From Phycisphaerae bacterium (GTDB taxonomy: Bacteria; Planctomycetota; Phycisphaerae; SM23-33), in NCBI GenBank assembly GCA_030610965.1, contig JAUWQU010000079.1, positions 1-9,457 of the forward strand: a stretch of DNA of 9,457 bases, written 5' to 3'. Of this stretch, positions 1-8,066 are shown one piece after another (the stretch's first letter is position 1; each line of letters opens with the position of its first letter). A program made the position numbers and the translations under genes. The notes under the pieces are model-generated. The model saw nothing but the letters and a program-made list of their open reading frames with translations. It had not been told where the DNA came from and did not search any database.

Positions 1-86
1 GGGCCATCCAGGGCGCGTTCATCCTGCTCGCCGTGCTGACCGATCAACTCACGCGCCGCCGCCGAGCGATGGAGGACGGACCATGA
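1..86 (+). CDS. ABC sugar transporter permease, C-terminal fragment
   Basis: Only the last 27 residues and the stop are in the window; the 5' part is cut off by the left edge. The visible end is a hydrophobic helix (AIQGAFILLAVLTDQL) followed by an arginine cluster (RRRR) and a short polar tail. This is how RbsC/LsrC/RhaP-type permeases (BPD_transp_2 family) usually finish: a last membrane helix and a positively charged cytoplasmic end. The stop (84-86) overlaps the start of the next permease as ATGA, so the two are very probably translationally coupled and form the two membrane subunits of one importer. The fragment is too short to identify alone; the call rests on the tail pattern plus the coupled neighbour. 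Confidence 0.7.
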   Translation, partial: AIQGAFILLAVLTDQLTRRRRAMEDGP

Positions 87-1048
87 GTCTGTGGCGACGG
101 ATCCGGGCGATGGAGTTCTGGCACGAACTGCTGCTGGTGGGCCTGCTGGCGGGCCTGCTGGCCGGGGCGTGGTACTTCGAGCAGGCCCGCGACGCCGAAT
201 TCGTTAGTTGGGAAACCCAGGCCAACCTGTCATCACACATGTGGGAAATGGCCTTGCTCACGATCCCGCTGACTCTGATCATCATCACCGGCGGGATCGA
301 CCTGTCGGTGGGCGCGACAATGTCGCTATCGGCGGTGACGATGGGGCTGGCGTGGCGAGGGGGGGTTGGCGTCTGGCCGGCGGTGGGACTGGCCTTGGCG
401 GTGGGGCTGGCCGCCGGATCGCTGAACGGCGCGATGGTGGTGTTCTTCCGCGTGCATCCGTTGATCATCACGCTGGCGACGATGTCGGCCTACCGCGGCG
501 TGGCCGAGGGACTCATCGGCGCCGAGCCGGTGTCGGGGTTCCCGGCGGGGTTCGAAGCCCTGGCCGAGCCGCTGGTGGCCGGCGTGCCGCCTGCGGGCGT
601 GCTGTTCGTCGTGCTGGCCGCCGCCGCGTGGGTGCTTCTGGGCCGGACCGCTATCGGACGCGAGCTGCGAGCAATAGGCTACAACGAGACGGCCGCCCGG
701 TTCTCCGGCGTGGCGGTGGCGCGGACGAAGCTGCTGTTGTATGCGACCAGCGGGTTGGTGGCGGCGGTGGCGGCGGTGCTGTTCGTGGCGCGGCGCGACA
801 CGGCCAAGGCCGACGTCGGCGCGGGGTTGGAGCTGGCGGCGATCACCGCTGTTGTGCTGGGGGGCGCGAGCATCTTCGGCGGGCGGGGCCGAATCCTGGG
901 CACGGTCCTCGGCGTGCTGCTGCTCCACGAGGTCCGCTCACTGGTCGCGTGGCGATGGAACCGTGACGAGTTGACCTTCATCATCGTCGGAGCCCTGCTC
1001 ATCCTCAGCGTGCTCGTGCATTCCGTGCTGACCAGGCGCAAGTCATAG
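83..1048 (+). CDS. ABC sugar transporter permease, RbsC/LsrD/RhaQ type
   Basis: Inner-membrane subunit of a carbohydrate importer, 321 aa, a normal length for the BPD_transp_2 family. The start at 83 has a strong SD (GGAGG, 71-75, 7-nt spacing). Visible family marks are the GGIDLSVG signature at about residues 70-77, an alternating series of hydrophobic helices, a cytoplasmic coupling loop with AIGYNETAARFSG at about 197-209 (the part that contacts the ATPase), and the closing VVLGGASIFGGRGRILGT stretch at about 257-274. The end is again basic (TRRKS). It is coupled to the preceding permease by a 4-nt overlap, and the LsrB/RhaS-type binding protein lies 92 nt downstream. That pairing points to rhamnose or a related sugar, but a permease sequence alone does not fix the substrate. 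RbsC, LsrD and RhaQ cannot be separated by eye. Confidence 0.93.
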   Translation: MSLWRRIRAMEFWHELLLVGLLAGLLAGAWYFEQARDAEFVSWETQANLSSHMWEMALLTIPLTLIIITGGIDLSVGATMSLSAVTMGLAWRGGVGVWPAVGLALAVGLAAGSLNGAMVVFFRVHPLIITLATMSAYRGVAEGLIGAEPVSGFPAGFEALAEPLVAGVPPAGVLFVVLAAAAWVLLGRTAIGRELRAIGYNETAARFSGVAVARTKLLLYATSGLVAAVAAVLFVARRDTAKADVGAGLELAAITAVVLGGASIFGGRGRILGTVLGVLLLHEVRSLVAWRWNRDELTFIIVGALLILSVLVHSVLTRRKS

Positions 1049-1080
1049 CAGCGGCTCGCCCTGCCCCGACGTCGCAGGCG

Positions 1081-1109
1081 TTGCCCGCCCACCGGAAGCG
1101 GGCTATACT
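1081..1109 (+). promoter_or_regulatory. Putative sigma70-like promoter with embedded dyad, before the binding-protein gene
   Basis: A -35 box TTGCCC (1081-1086) and a -10 box TATACT (1104-1109) are separated by exactly 17 nt; they match consensus at 4/6 and 5/6. The SD (AAGGAG, 1128-1133) and ATG (1141) follow at sensible distances. The spacer is framed by an inverted repeat, GCCCGC (1083-1088) and GCGGGC (1098-1103), with a 9-nt loop. There is no T-run after it, so an operator or promoter structure is likelier than a terminator. It would let the binding protein and GH106 enzyme be transcribed apart from the permeases. A very similar element precedes the GH31 gene (8067-8095, minus strand). 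Promoter activity is inferred. Confidence 0.5.
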
Positions 1110-1140
1110 TCGGTCGCCCTAGAGTTGAAGGAGAACTCCC

Positions 1141-2196
1141 ATGTATCGATGGCCCCGCGTTTTGTTGGTGACCGCCTCTCTGGTTTCGATAGCCCTTTCC
1201 GGCTGCGAGCGGCCGAAGGATGAGCAGGCCCAGGAGGATAGCGACTCCGGATCGGCCAAGACGTTGCGAATCTGCTTCCTGCCGAAGAAGAAGGGCTCAC
1301 CGTACTTCACGTCCTGTGCGGCCGGGGCGAAGCGGGCGGCGGAGGAACTGGGCAATGTCGAGTTGATCTACGACGGTCCGACCGACGGTTCGGCCGCCAA
1401 GGCCGCCGATATGGTCGACAGCTGGGCCCTGCAGAAGGGCGACGTGATCTGCGTCTCGGCGAGCAATCCGACGGTGCAGGCCCGCGCGATGCTCAAGGCG
1501 GCCGACAAGGGCGTGCGCGTTATCACCTGGGACGCCGACACGCCCGCCGAGGCCCGCGACTTCTTCGTCAACCAGGCGACCGAGCAGGAGATCGGCTACG
1601 CACTGGTCGACGCATTGGCCCGTGACATCGGTGGCCAGCCGCCAGTCGGCGAGGTCGCCATCGTGGCTGCCGACCCCTCGGCGGCCAACCAGAACGCGTG
1701 GATGAAGCACATGAAGGTTCGCCTGGCAGAGAAGTACCCCAGACTCAACCTGGTCGTCGTAAAGTTCCCTGGCGAGGACCAGAAGAAGGCCCAGCAGCAG
1801 ACGCGCGACCTGCTGGCGGCCTATCCGAATCTCAAGGGCATCTGGGGGATCAGCAGCGTCTCGTTCCCCGCCGCCGCCGAGGCCGTCCTGCAAAGCCCCT
1901 GGGCGGGAAAGGTGTACGTGACGGGCCTCTCCACGCCGAACGTGATGAAGAAGTACGTCGTACCCGCCGACTCCAGCCAGCCCGCCGTGGTGAAGTCGGT
2001 CGTGCTATGGAGCACCGAGGACCTGGGCTACCTGACGATCCGCGCCGCGGCTGCATTGGCCCAAGGGACACTCAAGAAAGGCGACAAGACCTTCGACGCC
2101 GGTCGACTGGGCACGAAGCAGATCGTCGGCGACAACATCCTGTTGGGCAAGATCCTCGTGTTCACGAAGGACAACATCGAGGATTTCGACTTCTGA
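1141..2196 (+). CDS. Sugar-binding lipoprotein of an ABC importer, LsrB/RhaS family
   Basis: Ligand receptor of the importer, 351 aa, a type I periplasmic-binding-protein fold (Peripla_BP_4 type). The start has SD AAGGAG at 7-nt spacing. Residues 1-22 are a lipoprotein signal with lipobox LSGC (Cys22 lipidated), followed by a charged linker, so it should be membrane-anchored. From residue 43 it follows the LsrB/RhaS pattern: FLPKK, IYDGPT, VITWDADT (128-134), FFVNQAT, ANQNAW (182-187), FPAAAEA, TGLSTPNVM (261-269) and the C-terminal VFTKDNI. Compared with the six AI-2 contacts of Salmonella LsrB (K35, D116, D166, Q167, P220, A222), I find Lys49, Asp131, Asn183, Gln184, Pro243 and Ala245: five kept, D166 changed to Asn. 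With a GH106 rhamnosidase directly downstream, rhamnose or a similar deoxysugar is the preferred ligand (inference); AI-2 is the main alternative. Confidence 0.93.
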   Translation: MYRWPRVLLVTASLVSIALSGCERPKDEQAQEDSDSGSAKTLRICFLPKKKGSPYFTSCAAGAKRAAEELGNVELIYDGPTDGSAAKAADMVDSWALQKGDVICVSASNPTVQARAMLKAADKGVRVITWDADTPAEARDFFVNQATEQEIGYALVDALARDIGGQPPVGEVAIVAADPSAANQNAWMKHMKVRLAEKYPRLNLVVVKFPGEDQKKAQQQTRDLLAAYPNLKGIWGISSVSFPAAAEAVLQSPWAGKVYVTGLSTPNVMKKYVVPADSSQPAVVKSVVLWSTEDLGYLTIRAAAALAQGTLKKGDKTFDAGRLGTKQIVGDNILLGKILVFTKDNIEDFDF

Positions 2197-2243
2197 TGTT
2201 AGGCAAGCGCCCATCATCGCACGAGAGCACCGCGAGAATCACC

Positions 2244-5200
2244 ATGAATCGAACATATGCGGTACCGATAGTGTGGGTCGCCCTGCTGGCGGGAGGCCCT
2301 GCTGTTTCTCTGGGCAACGACCCCAAGTTGAGCGATCCGGCCAGGCAGCCCAAGCCCCCCGCGGGTGCGAAGGGGTACCCCAGCCGAGATGCCAATCTGG
2401 ATGCCTTGCCCGGTTTCCAGGCCCCCCCGCCGGGCTATGGCGAAGTGCCGTTCTGGTGGTGGACCGGCGACCGGCTGGATGTGGACCGCATGATCGGCCA
2501 GATCAGGGAATTGCACAAGAAAGGCATCAGCGGCGTCCAGGTGAACTACTCCCACTATGACACCGCCGGCTGGCTGACTGAGCAGGGCGAGCCGGGCATA
2601 TTCACCGACGAATGGTGGAAGGTCTACTCCAGGATTTCCGAGGAGTGCGGCAAGCTGGGCATGGGCATCGGTCTGAGCACGTACACCATCGACTGGCCGC
2701 GCGGCGCGAAGAACCTCTTCTATCATCTCTTCTACAGCAAGCCCGAGTTGAACGCGATCCAGCTTGATGCCGGTAAGCGACAGCGTCTGCGAGGCGGCCA
2801 GACGACAACGATTCCCTGCTCGGCCGACCAGTTTGCCGCTCGCGCCTATCCAATGAAGGATGGCGTAATACAGCGCGGCGGGGTCGACCTGTCGCCACTC
2901 ATCAAGGCGGGGAATATCTCCTGGACCGCGCCGGCGGGCGATTGGGAGATATGGACTTTCCGAGCCGTGCGCAAGGCGGGGTCGCTCAATCCGCTCATGG
3001 CCGGGGCCGGCCAGACGGTTATTCGTGGCTTCTTTCAGAAATTCCAGGATCGCAACCCGGGGAAATCGTCGAAGGGCCTGAACTACTTCTTCAACGACGA
3101 GCTGCACATAGGAGTGGGCAAATTCGCGTGGAACCCGGATTTCGCCAAGGAGTTTCTCCGGCGTAAAGGCTACGACCTCCTCGACGTTCTGCCCGGAATG
3201 TGGGTCGACATGGGCGACATCACACCCAAGGTGCGCATGGACTATGCAGACGTGCGCATGAGCCTGATGGAGGAGCGTTACTTCAAGCCGATCTACACGT
3301 GGCACGCTTCACGCGGGATGATTTTCGCCTGCGACAGTGGTGGTCGCGGCCGCAATCCGCAGGAGTTCGGCGATTACTTCCGCGCGACCCGCTGGTACAC
3401 CGCGCCGGGCCACGACACGCCGGGCGGACGGGCCGACCTGATCAAGGGCAAGGTTTCATCTTCCATCGCCAACCTGTACCAACGGCCCCGCGTTTGGCTC
3501 GAAGGCTACCACAGCCTCGGCTGGGGGGCCGCACCTGAACGGCTGATGCTCGCCACACGAGAGAACTACCTCTACGGCTGCACGCTGCTCAATCTGCACG
3601 GCCTCTATTACACGACGTATGGCTCGCACTGGGAATGGGCCCCGCCCTGCTACCACTTCCGCATGCCCTACTGGGCGCACATGGGCGTCTTCCTGGGCTA
3701 TTTCGACCGCCTGTCGTACTTGATGAGCCAGGGCGCCCAGGTGTGCGACGTCGCGGTGGTCTACCCGGTGGCGCCGTACGAGGCGGAAATGAATGGCGGC
3801 AAGGCCAGCACGGCGGCCTTTGACCTGGGAGCTCGCCTGATGAAGGCGGGCATCAATTTCGAGTACATCGACAACGACTCGCTCGCACGCGCCGAGGTCG
3901 CCAATGGGAAGCTTCTCGTCAGGGCGGCCGGCGCGTCGTACCAGGCTCTTGTTTTCCCGAATATGGATGCCGTGCGCTGGCAGAGTATTGAGAAGGCAGC
4001 CGCTTTCGCAAGGGCAGGGGGCAAGGTCTATGCCGTGGGCGCCGTCCCATCGGCCTCCGACCGTGCGGGGCGCAACGATCCAAAACTCGCCGCAATGAAC
4101 GATCTGGCCTTCAAGGCCGACTGTCGTCTCGCGCAGGCCGGCCAGGTCGTCGACGCGATCCGCCACGCCTTCGTGCAGGATGTGCGCGGGCTCAGCCAGA
4201 CCGTCCGCGCGCTTCACCGCAAGGTCGGGCCGCGGGACGTGTACCTCGTGATGGACGCCAGTCCAGGCACCGTGGCCGAGTTCCGAACCCGCGGAGCGGC
4301 TGAACTGTGGGACCCGTGGACCGGGAAGGTTCGTCCATTGCGAGTGGTCAAACACACCGCAACCACTACGCAGGTCGAACTGCCCCTGGAGCCCTACGAG
4401 GCGCAGGTCGTTGTGTTCACGCCGGGCAGGAAACACGTGAACCCACCTGAATCTGACGAGCGGCCCATGCTGCAGAAGAAGCTGCCCGACGAGTGGGCCG
4501 TCACCTTCCTGCCGACCATGGACAACACCCACGGCGACTTCCGCATGCCGGTCACAGCCGGGAACAGGCTGATCGGCGTCGAAGCGCGGCGTTTCGCGTG
4601 GGCTTGTGAAACGGCAGGCCTGGCCAAGACCGCCATGCTGCCGCAGACCGACGACCGTCGCTGGAGCAGGAAACTTCACGGTTACGGCACGCAATTCTAC
4701 GTACTGGGGCCGGTCCCGAATGATGTCGATGCCGCCAAGCTTGACGCCGAACTGGCCAAACTCAAGAGCGTCGATCCTTCCACGCCGGTGACGGTCGGCG
4801 GGAAGGCCCTGACGTGGCGGGCCTACGACTTCTCGTGGCGTTACGGCAAGGAAGGCGACCTGGGGCACCAGGGCTATCACGGCTTGAAACGCACCGTAAC
4901 GGACGACTTCATCTGCCTGGGCAAGCCAACGGGCGGCCTGAACGAAACGCGGTACACCGACGAGAAGGCAGGCAAACGCTATTACCTCTGGACGTCGGCC
5001 ACCGTGGAAAAGGCCCTGTCGGCGAGGATCCTCGTCAGCCGCGGCGCTCCCGCCGACAAGAGCCACACCTCGCCGGTGATCACGCCGGCGGCGGTCTACG
5101 TCAATGGCGGCCGCGTGAACGATCTCGCGCAACCGATCTCGCTCAAAGCCGGCGCCAACCCCACACTCATTCGCTATGACCACTCGGGCCGAGGCCATTT

Positions 5201-6038
5201 CGTGGTGCGCCGCCAGGCCGAGCCCCCGCCCAAGGGGCGGGTGCCGCTGGCGATGCGATGGTACAACGACGGCGGCGTGATCCCGTTCGACGTGTATGCG
5301 GGCGACCGGTCGGCCGAATGGTTCCGCTTCCTCTCCGCACCGGGCACGACGGCGATTCGCGTGCAGGCCCGGGGCAAGGTCCGGGCCTGGATTAACGGTG
5401 AGCCGATGACGGACAAGGGCGATGGCCGTTTCGAGGCGGTCAAGCCTGCCCCCACAGCAGCGGTCGTTGCACTGCGCGTCGTGCCCTTGACCGGCCGTAG
5501 CGGCGGAGCGGTGATTCCCGAGCCGGTCACGGTCGAGACCAGCGGCGCCGGCGTCATGCCGCTTGGCGACTGGTCGCAGATGGGCATCCTCAACAACTAC
5601 TCCGGCGGGGTGCGGTACCGCAGTGTCGTCACGCTTACCGAAGGCCAGGCCAGTGGCAAGGTCGAAGTGGATCTGGGCCGCGTAACCGCCACTGCCGAAG
5701 TCCACGTCAACGGCAAGAAGGTCGGCGTGCGAGTCGCCCCACCGTGGCGCCTGGACGTTACGGGCTTCCTGAAGACCGGCAAGAACACGCTGGAAGTGCT
5801 CGTATACAACACGCTGGCCAACCACTATCAGACGATTCCCTCGCGGTACCGTGGCAAGCCGCTTTCGGGCCTGATTGGCCCGGTACGGCTACTGTCGCGA
5901 GACTGGAAGGCCGGCCAGCCCGTAAGTTCCATAAAGGAGGCGATACCCTCGACCTCATCTTCGATCCAACGAAGGCCGCAGGTAGCCGTCGATGCCGGCT
6001 GCTTCTACTTGAGCGGGTTGCTGTCGGCCCGGAAGTAG
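2244..6038 (+). CDS. Exported GH106-type alpha-L-rhamnosidase
   Basis: A 1264-aa glycoside hydrolase that should remove terminal alpha-L-rhamnose from glycans or glycosides outside the cytoplasm. The chosen ATG gives a good signal peptide (MNRTYAVPIVWVALLAGG, cleavage near residue 24). The upstream ATG at 2196 would add 16 polar residues before it and lacks a well-placed SD. The 2244 start itself has only a weak GAGA six bases upstream. GH106-like marks are PFWWWTGDRL at about 69-78, FFNDELHIG with Glu286, WLEGYHSLGWG with Glu420 (these two acids are my candidate catalytic residues, by position only), TMDNTHGDFR in the middle, and a C-terminal beta-sandwich at about 1122-1218 (VHVNGKKVG, GLIGPVRLLS). 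The family is usually somewhat shorter, about 1000-1150 aa. Residues 1219-1264 lie beyond the recognisable fold and run into the 3' end of the convergent GH31 gene. It lies 47 nt after the binding-protein gene, probably one transcript. Exact substrate unproven. Confidence 0.86.
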   Translation: MNRTYAVPIVWVALLAGGPAVSLGNDPKLSDPARQPKPPAGAKGYPSRDANLDALPGFQAPPPGYGEVPFWWWTGDRLDVDRMIGQIRELHKKGISGVQVNYSHYDTAGWLTEQGEPGIFTDEWWKVYSRISEECGKLGMGIGLSTYTIDWPRGAKNLFYHLFYSKPELNAIQLDAGKRQRLRGGQTTTIPCSADQFAARAYPMKDGVIQRGGVDLSPLIKAGNISWTAPAGDWEIWTFRAVRKAGSLNPLMAGAGQTVIRGFFQKFQDRNPGKSSKGLNYFFNDELHIGVGKFAWNPDFAKEFLRRKGYDLLDVLPGMWVDMGDITPKVRMDYADVRMSLMEERYFKPIYTWHASRGMIFACDSGGRGRNPQEFGDYFRATRWYTAPGHDTPGGRADLIKGKVSSSIANLYQRPRVWLEGYHSLGWGAAPERLMLATRENYLYGCTLLNLHGLYYTTYGSHWEWAPPCYHFRMPYWAHMGVFLGYFDRLSYLMSQGAQVCDVAVVYPVAPYEAEMNGGKASTAAFDLGARLMKAGINFEYIDNDSLARAEVANGKLLVRAAGASYQALVFPNMDAVRWQSIEKAAAFARAGGKVYAVGAVPSASDRAGRNDPKLAAMNDLAFKADCRLAQAGQVVDAIRHAFVQDVRGLSQTVRALHRKVGPRDVYLVMDASPGTVAEFRTRGAAELWDPWTGKVRPLRVVKHTATTTQVELPLEPYEAQVVVFTPGRKHVNPPESDERPMLQKKLPDEWAVTFLPTMDNTHGDFRMPVTAGNRLIGVEARRFAWACETAGLAKTAMLPQTDDRRWSRKLHGYGTQFYVLGPVPNDVDAAKLDAELAKLKSVDPSTPVTVGGKALTWRAYDFSWRYGKEGDLGHQGYHGLKRTVTDDFICLGKPTGGLNETRYTDEKAGKRYYLWTSATVEKALSARILVSRGAPADKSHTSPVITPAAVYVNGGRVNDLAQPISLKAGANPTLIRYDHSGRGHFVVRRQAEPPPKGRVPLAMRWYNDGGVIPFDVYAGDRSAEWFRFLSAPGTTAIRVQARGKVRAWINGEPMTDKGDGRFEAVKPAPTAAVVALRVVPLTGRSGGAVIPEPVTVETSGAGVMPLGDWSQMGILNNYSGGVRYRSVVTLTEGQASGKVEVDLGRVTATAEVHVNGKKVGVRVAPPWRLDVTGFLKTGKNTLEVLVYNTLANHYQTIPSRYRGKPLSGLIGPVRLLSRDWKAGQPVSSIKEAIPSTSSSIQRRPQVAVDAGCFYLSGLLSARK
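5984..6000. repeat. Small hairpin between the convergent GH106 and GH31 3' ends
   Basis: AGCCG (5984-5988) and CGGCT (5996-6000) form a 5-bp stem with a 7-nt loop; it can extend by two further pairs past one mismatch. It starts 4 nt after the GH31 stop codon on the minus strand. No T-run follows on either strand, so it is at best a weak or Rho-assisted end signal. It is the only candidate terminator I can find for these two converging transcripts, and it lies inside the GH106 reading frame. Confidence 0.25.
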
Positions 6039-7987
6039 ACCGGTATCCGGCTGAGCTCGGCCTTGGCGACGAACTTCCGCCCGCCGGCGTACTCCTTGCC
6101 CGTCCATGCGTCCCGCCAGGTCGTGCCTTCGGGCAGGTAGACCTTTCGGCTGCGAACGCCTTGCTCGACGACCGGGGCGACAAGGATGTCCGGGCCGAAC
6201 ATGTATTCGTCCTCGACGGACCAGGCCTTGGCATCGTCGGGGAAATCGAAGAACAGCGGCCTCATCACCGGATGGCCGGTCTTCTCGGCCTTGAGCATCT
6301 GCTTCATAATGTATGGCCGCAACTGCTCGCGGAGCTTGAGTTGCTCGGTTAGGATGCCGCAAACCTCCTCACCGTACGACCATACTTCGTTCGGGGCCCA
6401 CTCTCCTGGCTTCTTGTCCTTGGACCGACGCACGCCGTGCAGGCGGCATACCGGGCAGAACACGCCGAACTGGAACCAGCGGATCAGCAACTCGTGGAAC
6501 TTCGGGTCGGCGATGTCCCCGCCGTAGAAGCCGCCGATGTCCGTCGTCCACCACGGAATGCCGCTCAGGCCGATGTTGAGCCCGCCGGCGACCTGGCGGC
6601 GGAGCGAGTCGAACGTCGATGGAATGTCCGCCGACCACACGAGCGAGCCGTAGCGCTGGCTGCCCGCCCAGGCCGACCGGCCCAGCGTGAGCACTTCCGT
6701 ATCGCCCTCGGCCCGCAGCCCTTCGTAGAAGCCCTGCTGGTGGCATTTGGGGTACAGGCACGCCACTTCCAGCCCGTTTCCGAGGTGGTATCGCGTGTTA
6801 TCCTGCTCCAACGGGCACAGTTCCGGCTCCATTGTGTCCAGCCAGAACCGCTTTATGCCGAGCTTGCAGTAGTTTTCGCGTATCTTCTTGAGCAGAAACG
6901 CCCGCGCTTCGGGGTTAGTCGCGTCGTAAAACGTCTGCAGCCGGCTGCCTTTGTTGTCTTCGCTGGTGTTCTGAACGCTCTGGCCGCGCTCATTTCGCAC
7001 CAACATCCCATGCGATTCCATGTACGAGTAGTTCTCGCTGGTGATATTTACCGTCGGCCAGACCGACACCATCACCTCAATTCCCATCTCTTTTAGCTCT
7101 TTGACCATACTTTTGGGGTCCGGCCAGTGCTCCGGATCGAACTTCCAGTCGCCCATTTGGGTCCAGTGGAAGAAGTCGATCACGATCACCGAGATAGGCA
7201 GGCCGCGCTTCTTGTACTCGCGGGCAACGTCGAGCACTTCCTGCTGGGTCTTGTAGCGCAGCTTGCACTGCCAGAAGCCAGCCGCCCACTTCGGGAACTT
7301 CGTCGGGAATCCCGTCACCTCCGCGTACCGCTGCATGATGGCCGGGATGGACTTGTCGGTGATGATGCAGTAGTCGATCTGCCTGGCCGCCTCAGCCACC
7401 CAGCGGGTCTCGTTCTTGCCGAGCTCTACGCGACCGACGCCGGGATGGTTCCACAGGAATCCGTAGCCCAGGTTGGAAACCAGCAGCGGGATGGCCACCT
7501 CCATGTTGCGATGGAGCATGTCCACCACGCAGCCCTTCTGGTCGAGGTAGCCGTGCTGGTGCTGGCCGAGGCCGTAGAACTTCTCGGTGTCGTCGGCATA
7601 GAAACGCTGCTCGATTTTCCAGACGCCCTTGGACGGAATGAACGTCCGGCCGAGGTACTCGTTGGTGTTCTTGACGCACTCCTTGAGCAGCGTCTTGCCG
7701 TCGGATGTGCGGATGAAGGTGACGTTGCCGCGAGGGTTGATCTCGACCTTGATCTTGCCGTTGGTCAGCACAGCCAGCTTTTCGCCGATCTTGACGCGAG
7801 CCTTCGCGGGCTTTGCCGACCCGGCGGGCTTATCCAGCAGTGCCTGCGGAAGATCCAGGAACTCCGCCTGCTGCGTAACCCGCACCCGCAGGCCGTTGAC
7901 GCCCCAGGGGACGATCCAAAGCTTCTCGTGACCCTTCTTGAACATCAGCCCGTTACCGACTCTTGTGGCGAAATCTTTCATGGTCAT
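6005..7987 (-). CDS. GH31 family alpha-glycosidase (alpha-xylosidase/alpha-glucosidase type)
   Basis: A 660-aa retaining alpha-glycosidase that hydrolyses alpha-linked xylose, glucose or a related sugar from oligosaccharides. The start was chosen at 7987 because GAGGA (7998-7994) sits six bases upstream; a longer frame to 8104 has no such site and reads as non-coding. The N-terminal beta-domain covers about 1-225 (KFYGLGQHQHG at 136-146). The (beta/alpha)8 barrel starts near PKWAAGFWQ (232-240). The nucleophile is Asp384 in FWLDTMEPE and the acid/base is Asp454 in VWSADIPSTF, both placed from the GH31 pattern. PWWTTDIGGF (478-487) and FCPVCRLHG (510-518) are further family marks. There is no signal peptide, so it is cytoplasmic and should act on imported oligosaccharides. 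It ends soon after the proximal beta domain, without a DUF5110-like extension. It converges on the GH106 gene with a 34-bp overlap. Substrate (xyloside or glucoside) cannot be settled by eye. Confidence 0.95.
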   Translation of the reverse strand: MTMKDFATRVGNGLMFKKGHEKLWIVPWGVNGLRVRVTQQAEFLDLPQALLDKPAGSAKPAKARVKIGEKLAVLTNGKIKVEINPRGNVTFIRTSDGKTLLKECVKNTNEYLGRTFIPSKGVWKIEQRFYADDTEKFYGLGQHQHGYLDQKGCVVDMLHRNMEVAIPLLVSNLGYGFLWNHPGVGRVELGKNETRWVAEAARQIDYCIITDKSIPAIMQRYAEVTGFPTKFPKWAAGFWQCKLRYKTQQEVLDVAREYKKRGLPISVIVIDFFHWTQMGDWKFDPEHWPDPKSMVKELKEMGIEVMVSVWPTVNITSENYSYMESHGMLVRNERGQSVQNTSEDNKGSRLQTFYDATNPEARAFLLKKIRENYCKLGIKRFWLDTMEPELCPLEQDNTRYHLGNGLEVACLYPKCHQQGFYEGLRAEGDTEVLTLGRSAWAGSQRYGSLVWSADIPSTFDSLRRQVAGGLNIGLSGIPWWTTDIGGFYGGDIADPKFHELLIRWFQFGVFCPVCRLHGVRRSKDKKPGEWAPNEVWSYGEEVCGILTEQLKLREQLRPYIMKQMLKAEKTGHPVMRPLFFDFPDDAKAWSVEDEYMFGPDILVAPVVEQGVRSRKVYLPEGTTWRDAWTGKEYAGGRKFVAKAELSRIPVYFRADSNPLK

Positions 7988-8066
7988 CTTCGGTCCTCGT
8001 GTCAAAGCCTTGCGAACACCAGCCGCCGGAGGCCCAGTGGCCATCCCCGGCAATTCAGGTCGAGCA

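Noticed and set aside
741..790. GCGGCGGTG-type repeats within the permease gene
   Set aside because: They encode an Ala/Val-rich membrane helix in a GC-rich genome; no sign of a functional repeat.
1083..1103. GCCCGC/GCGGGC repeat as a terminator after the permease gene
   Set aside because: No T-run follows; the sequence directly after it is a good -10 box, and the same dyad recurs at the GH31 promoter.
1698..2243. Long 5' extension of the GH106 reading frame into the binding-protein gene
   Set aside because: It overlaps a clear gene in another frame and lacks protein character; a signal peptide begins at 2244.
3456..5825. A 789-codon open frame on the minus strand inside the GH106 gene
   Set aside because: It is antisense to a well-supported gene, has low-complexity Arg/Gly/Val/His-rich sequence typical of GC-rich shadow frames, and shows no domain.
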